DNA from: Chloroflexia bacterium
GTDB lineage: Bacteria; Chloroflexota; Chloroflexia; QHBQ01; JADMIH01
Assembly (NCBI GenBank): GCA_025927935.1
Contig: JAICKM010000029.1
Location: forward strand, 1 to 19,542
DNA: 19,542 nt
Direction of reading: 5' to 3'
The first letter of the stretch is position 1. The number at the start of each line of letters is the position of its first letter. Made by a program: the position numbers and the translations under genes. The notes below the pieces were generated by a model. That model saw only the letters and a list, made by a program, of their open reading frames with translations. It was not told where the DNA came from and did not search any database. Positions 17,269 to 19,542 of this stretch are shown here, in pieces.

Positions 17269-18282
17269 CTATGGGACAGGGGTCAAATCCGAGGGCATCA
17301 GCTCGCCGGGCGTGGCGGTCGTGGCCGGACCTAACACGCCGCCGCTGGGCGCCACGAACACCACGTTATCATACTTGAGGCTGTGCAACAGCGTGCGCAG
17401 CGTCGTCTCGGCGTTGTCGCGGGCTTTGTCCAGGATACCGTCCTCCAGCGCCGCACTCTTGATTTCTTCCTCCGCGCGCTGGCGCACCTGCGACTCCAGG
17501 TTCGGGTCGGCCTTGGTGAAGATGCCCGTTTGCCGGTCGTAGACCCGCGACTTTTCGTTGTCCAGGCGGCTGCTCAGGATCTCCGGCGCGGGCAAGCGGA
17601 TGGTGACGGTGTCGCTCACGACCTGCACGTCGTCCTCGCTCAGCTTCTGCAAGTCCACGCCCGCGATGACCTCGCCCCGCGCGATGAACAGGATCTTATC
17701 GCTGGTGAAGGGTGGCAGCGCCCCGGTCGACTCGCCGGTCAGCACGCGCTCGACGGTGTACTGCGAGGTCTCGATGCGGCTCAGCGAGCGGATGGACTGG
17801 ACCACCGACGGCCCCTGGGCCTGGATCACCACGGTCGGCGTGACCAGGGGCAGGCCGGGCAGGCGCGGCACCCAGCCGGCCAGGCCGTTGACGCCGCTCT
17901 GGATGGCGCCGAAGCCCAGCAGGCCGCAGGCCAGCACAATCACGCCCGCCAGGGCGAGCAACCAGATACAGGCCGCGCCCGTGCCCCGGCGCGGGACGGC
18001 AGGGGCGGGCGGCGGCGGCGGCGCAGGCGCGGGCACCGCGGGGCGCGACGCGGACCGGTCGCTCGGCATATAGGCCGTGGGGCGCGGCGGTGACGGGTTG
18101 CCGGGCGGTTCGTTGCGCGCCGGGGGAGGATTGTCACTCGCCCAGCCCCATGCCTGCGGTGGGCGACCGCCCGGCGCGCGTGCGGCACCGGGGTCGGATC
18201 CCGCGGGCCGGCGGGGCAGATTTTCCAGTTCGTCGTCGTCGCTGTCGCCGTAGGGATTGCCGCGGCTGTAATCGTCGGCCAT
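17269..18282 (-). CDS. DUF4230-family membrane protein
   Basis: A protein of 337 residues starting at ATG 18282, with a purine-rich site (AGAGAGG) upstream. Residues 1-100 are a disordered tail, first acidic (GDSDDDELENL) and then very rich in Pro. A membrane span lies at about 104-127. The outer domain, about 150-315, matches my memory of DUF4230: LSRIETSQYTVERV, then ILFIARGEVIAGVDLQKLSEDDVQV, then VTIRLPAPEIL and YDRQTGIF. A helical stretch near 262-303 follows. DUF4230 proteins have no established biochemical function. The gene probably leads a small operon with the basic protein and perhaps dps, and it diverges from the LCP gene. Confidence is high for the gene and moderate for the family name. 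Confidence 0.82.
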   Translation of the reverse strand: MADDYSRGNPYGDSDDDELENLPRRPAGSDPGAARAPGGRPPQAWGWASDNPPPARNEPPGNPSPPRPTAYMPSDRSASRPAVPAPAPPPPPAPAVPRRGTGAACIWLLALAGVIVLACGLLGFGAIQSGVNGLAGWVPRLPGLPLVTPTVVIQAQGPSVVQSIRSLSRIETSQYTVERVLTGESTGALPPFTSDKILFIARGEVIAGVDLQKLSEDDVQVVSDTVTIRLPAPEILSSRLDNEKSRVYDRQTGIFTKADPNLESQVRQRAEEEIKSAALEDGILDKARDNAETTLRTLLHSLKYDNVVFVAPSGGVLGPATTATPGELMPSDLTPVP

Positions 18283-18369
18283 GCTGCCTGCCTCTCTGGG
18301 CGGACCGAAGTCCGCTGGTGGTCGCCAGTGTATAACGGCGCGGGATCCCGCGCCGTGCGTGCTGTCTCT

Positions 18370-18375
18370 ACTATA
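18370..18375 (-). promoter_or_regulatory. Possible -10 element of the DUF4230 gene
   Basis: TATAGT on the minus strand lies about 88 bases before the DUF4230 start. The -35 position (GATGCG) is poor, so this is only a weak candidate. Confidence 0.3.
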
Positions 18376-18425
18376 AGCACACAGCGTACCGGCGCATCAG
18401 GTGGGTAGGATCGCGGGCCGGTTTG

Positions 18426-18434
18426 TGCTATAAT
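18426..18434 (+). promoter_or_regulatory. Extended -10 promoter of the LCP gene
   Basis: TGCTATAAT combines a perfect -10 hexamer (18429-18434) with the TGn extension, which compensates for the poor -35 (TAGGAT, 18406-18411). Transcription from about 18441 leaves a 40-base leader before the TTG start at 18482. Confidence 0.65.
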
Positions 18435-18481
18435 ATGGGCGCTTCACATAATAATACAGGTATACGCCAGGAGCCGTCTAC

Positions 18482-19542
18482 TTGGACCGCGACCCACCCG
18501 ATAATCGAGATCCCCGCCAACCCCCGCGCATTCCCCGCTGGACCGACCCGACCTGGGCGCCGGAAGACTTTCCGCAGTCGCCGGGTTTCGACCCCACGGT
18601 GTTCGATTCGGAGGAGACGCGGCCCATGCCCACGGGGGACCGGGCGCCGCGCCCGCCCGCGCCGCAACCCGCGGCGCCGCCGCCGCCCGCGCCGCCGCGC
18701 CGGGGCGCCCGCCGCCTGAGCGAGTCGGAGGTACCGCCGGCCGTCCGCGAACCGGGTACGCCGCGCCGGGGCGCCGGGCGGTTGAGCGAATCGGATCTCC
18801 CATCCGATATACGTGGGGCCGGGCCGCCGCGTCGCGGGGCCGGGCGGCTGAGCGAGTCGGATCTGCCGCCCGATGTGCCGGGCGGGGAGCCGCCTGCGCC
18901 GGAGTGGGGCGCCTTCCCGCCGGACGAGAGCGCCGTGCCCGCCACGCCGCCACGCTGGGCCGGGACGCAACCGCCGCCCGGCGAACCACCGCCCGTGCCG
19001 CGTGTGTCGCGCACCGCTGCCGCGTCCCCGTCTGCCTCTAAAGAGGCACCGGCGCCACGGGCGCCGCGCTCTGGAGCACCCAGGTCGCGCCCGCGCTCGC
19101 TTGCGCCGCCTGCCGGGCGGAAATGGGTGCAGCGCCGCCGCATTATCCTGGCCGCCCTGGCCCTGGTCGCCATCGGGCTGTGCGCCTGGCTGGGACCGTT
19201 GCTCTTCAAGGGCCAGGCGCTGATCAGCGATATTTTCGTCACGCCGCCGCCGCGCCCCTCCGGCGTGTCGGCCTATCCCGACTGGAACAAGCAGGAGCGG
19301 GTCAATATCCTCTTGATGGGGCTGGATACGCGGCAACCGGGCGACTCGCGCAGCGATACGCTGATCCTGGTCAGCATCGACCCGGCGCACAAGACCGTGG
19401 CGATGCTCTCGATCCCGCGCGACCTCTGGGTGCCCATCCCCGGCTTCGGCGAGAACCGCATCAACGCCGCCTACCAGTACGGGGAGACGAACAACGTGCC
19501 CGGCGGCGGCCCGGCCCTGGTCATGCAGACCGTGGAGCAGGA
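18482..19542 (+). CDS. LytR-CpsA-Psr (LCP) family protein with repeat-bearing cytoplasmic tail (C-terminus outside window)
   Basis: The frame starts at TTG 18482, eight bases after AGGAG (18469-18473), and runs off the window after 353 codons, so it is incomplete. Residues 1-215 form an unusually long cytoplasmic tail rich in Pro, Arg and Ala, with three 22-residue repeats at about 72-137. A membrane span follows basic residues at about 220-240. The LCP domain begins near 270 (RVNILLMGLDTR) and continues through RSDTLILVSID and MLSIPRDLWVPIPG, including Arg and Asp residues typical of the pyrophosphate-lipid site. LCP proteins transfer glycopolymers from a lipid carrier to the cell wall or other acceptors outside the membrane. 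The acceptor here is unknown. Identification of the domain is firm although only its first part is visible. Confidence 0.92.
   Translation, partial: MDRDPPDNRDPRQPPRIPRWTDPTWAPEDFPQSPGFDPTVFDSEETRPMPTGDRAPRPPAPQPAAPPPPAPPRRGARRLSESEVPPAVREPGTPRRGAGRLSESDLPSDIRGAGPPRRGAGRLSESDLPPDVPGGEPPAPEWGAFPPDESAVPATPPRWAGTQPPPGEPPPVPRVSRTAAASPSASKEAPAPRAPRSGAPRSRPRSLAPPAGRKWVQRRRIILAALALVAIGLCAWLGPLLFKGQALISDIFVTPPPRPSGVSAYPDWNKQERVNILLMGLDTRQPGDSRSDTLILVSIDPAHKTVAMLSIPRDLWVPIPGFGENRINAAYQYGETNNVPGGGPALVMQTVEQ
18695..18892 (+). repeat. Three 66-bp tandem repeats in the LCP gene
   Basis: Three in-frame units of exactly 66 bases encode PRRGA-RLSES-P-type 22-residue repeats (cores PRRGARRLSESEVP, PRRGAGRLSESDLP, PRRGAGRLSESDLP). 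The units differ at many synonymous positions while the core residues stay the same, so the duplication is not recent and the motif seems to be kept by selection. Confidence 0.85.

Overview
This is a GC-rich chromosomal window most consistent with Chloroflexota. The best clue is a large secreted protein with Thr/Pro-rich linkers and three C-terminal SLH repeats. A sigma factor / HTH / ImmA-IrrE gene set fits that phylum too. This placement is inference from gene style, because no rRNA or other marker gene lies in the window. Fourteen protein genes are supported; two run off the window edges. I saw no tRNA, rRNA, CRISPR array or insertion sequence.

Layout. 1-3603 (minus): a three-gene unit encoding an ECF-like sigma factor, an XRE-type HTH protein whose start overlaps the sigma stop, and an ImmA/IrrE metallopeptidase fused to a UvrD-type helicase (C-terminus outside the window). 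3903-7457 (minus): a multidomain SLH surface protein, followed by terminator hairpins and preceded by a long leader and an AT-rich divergent promoter region. 7941-8432 (plus): an orphan gene of unknown function with an 18-bp palindrome in its leader. 8538-12783 (minus): an HtrA-type membrane protease behind a histidine kinase/response regulator pair, resembling an envelope-stress module. 13219-14623 (plus): an ammonium transporter and a 44-residue single-span membrane protein. 14869-16095 (plus): a membrane-anchored alpha/beta-hydrolase. 16194-18282 (minus): DUF4230 membrane protein, a small basic protein and Dps. 18482-end (plus): an LytR-CpsA-Psr protein with a repeat-bearing cytoplasmic tail.

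Two systems stand out. First, the sigma/HTH/protease-helicase unit joins a possible repressor-cleaving protease and a DNA helicase in one polypeptide next to two transcription factors. It resembles the logic of IrrE/DdrO and ImmA/ImmR but has a built-in DNA enzyme, so it is a candidate DNA-damage or mobile-element response system. Second, the two-component operon and htrA share a similar tandem motif (GTTAAGAA-like) about 31-32 bp upstream of their likely -10 elements, which suggests that the regulator controls both itself and the protease.

Much of the rest concerns the cell envelope: SLH protein, HtrA, LCP protein, DUF4230 protein and membrane-anchored hydrolase. Three of these carry long proline-rich cytoplasmic N-termini.
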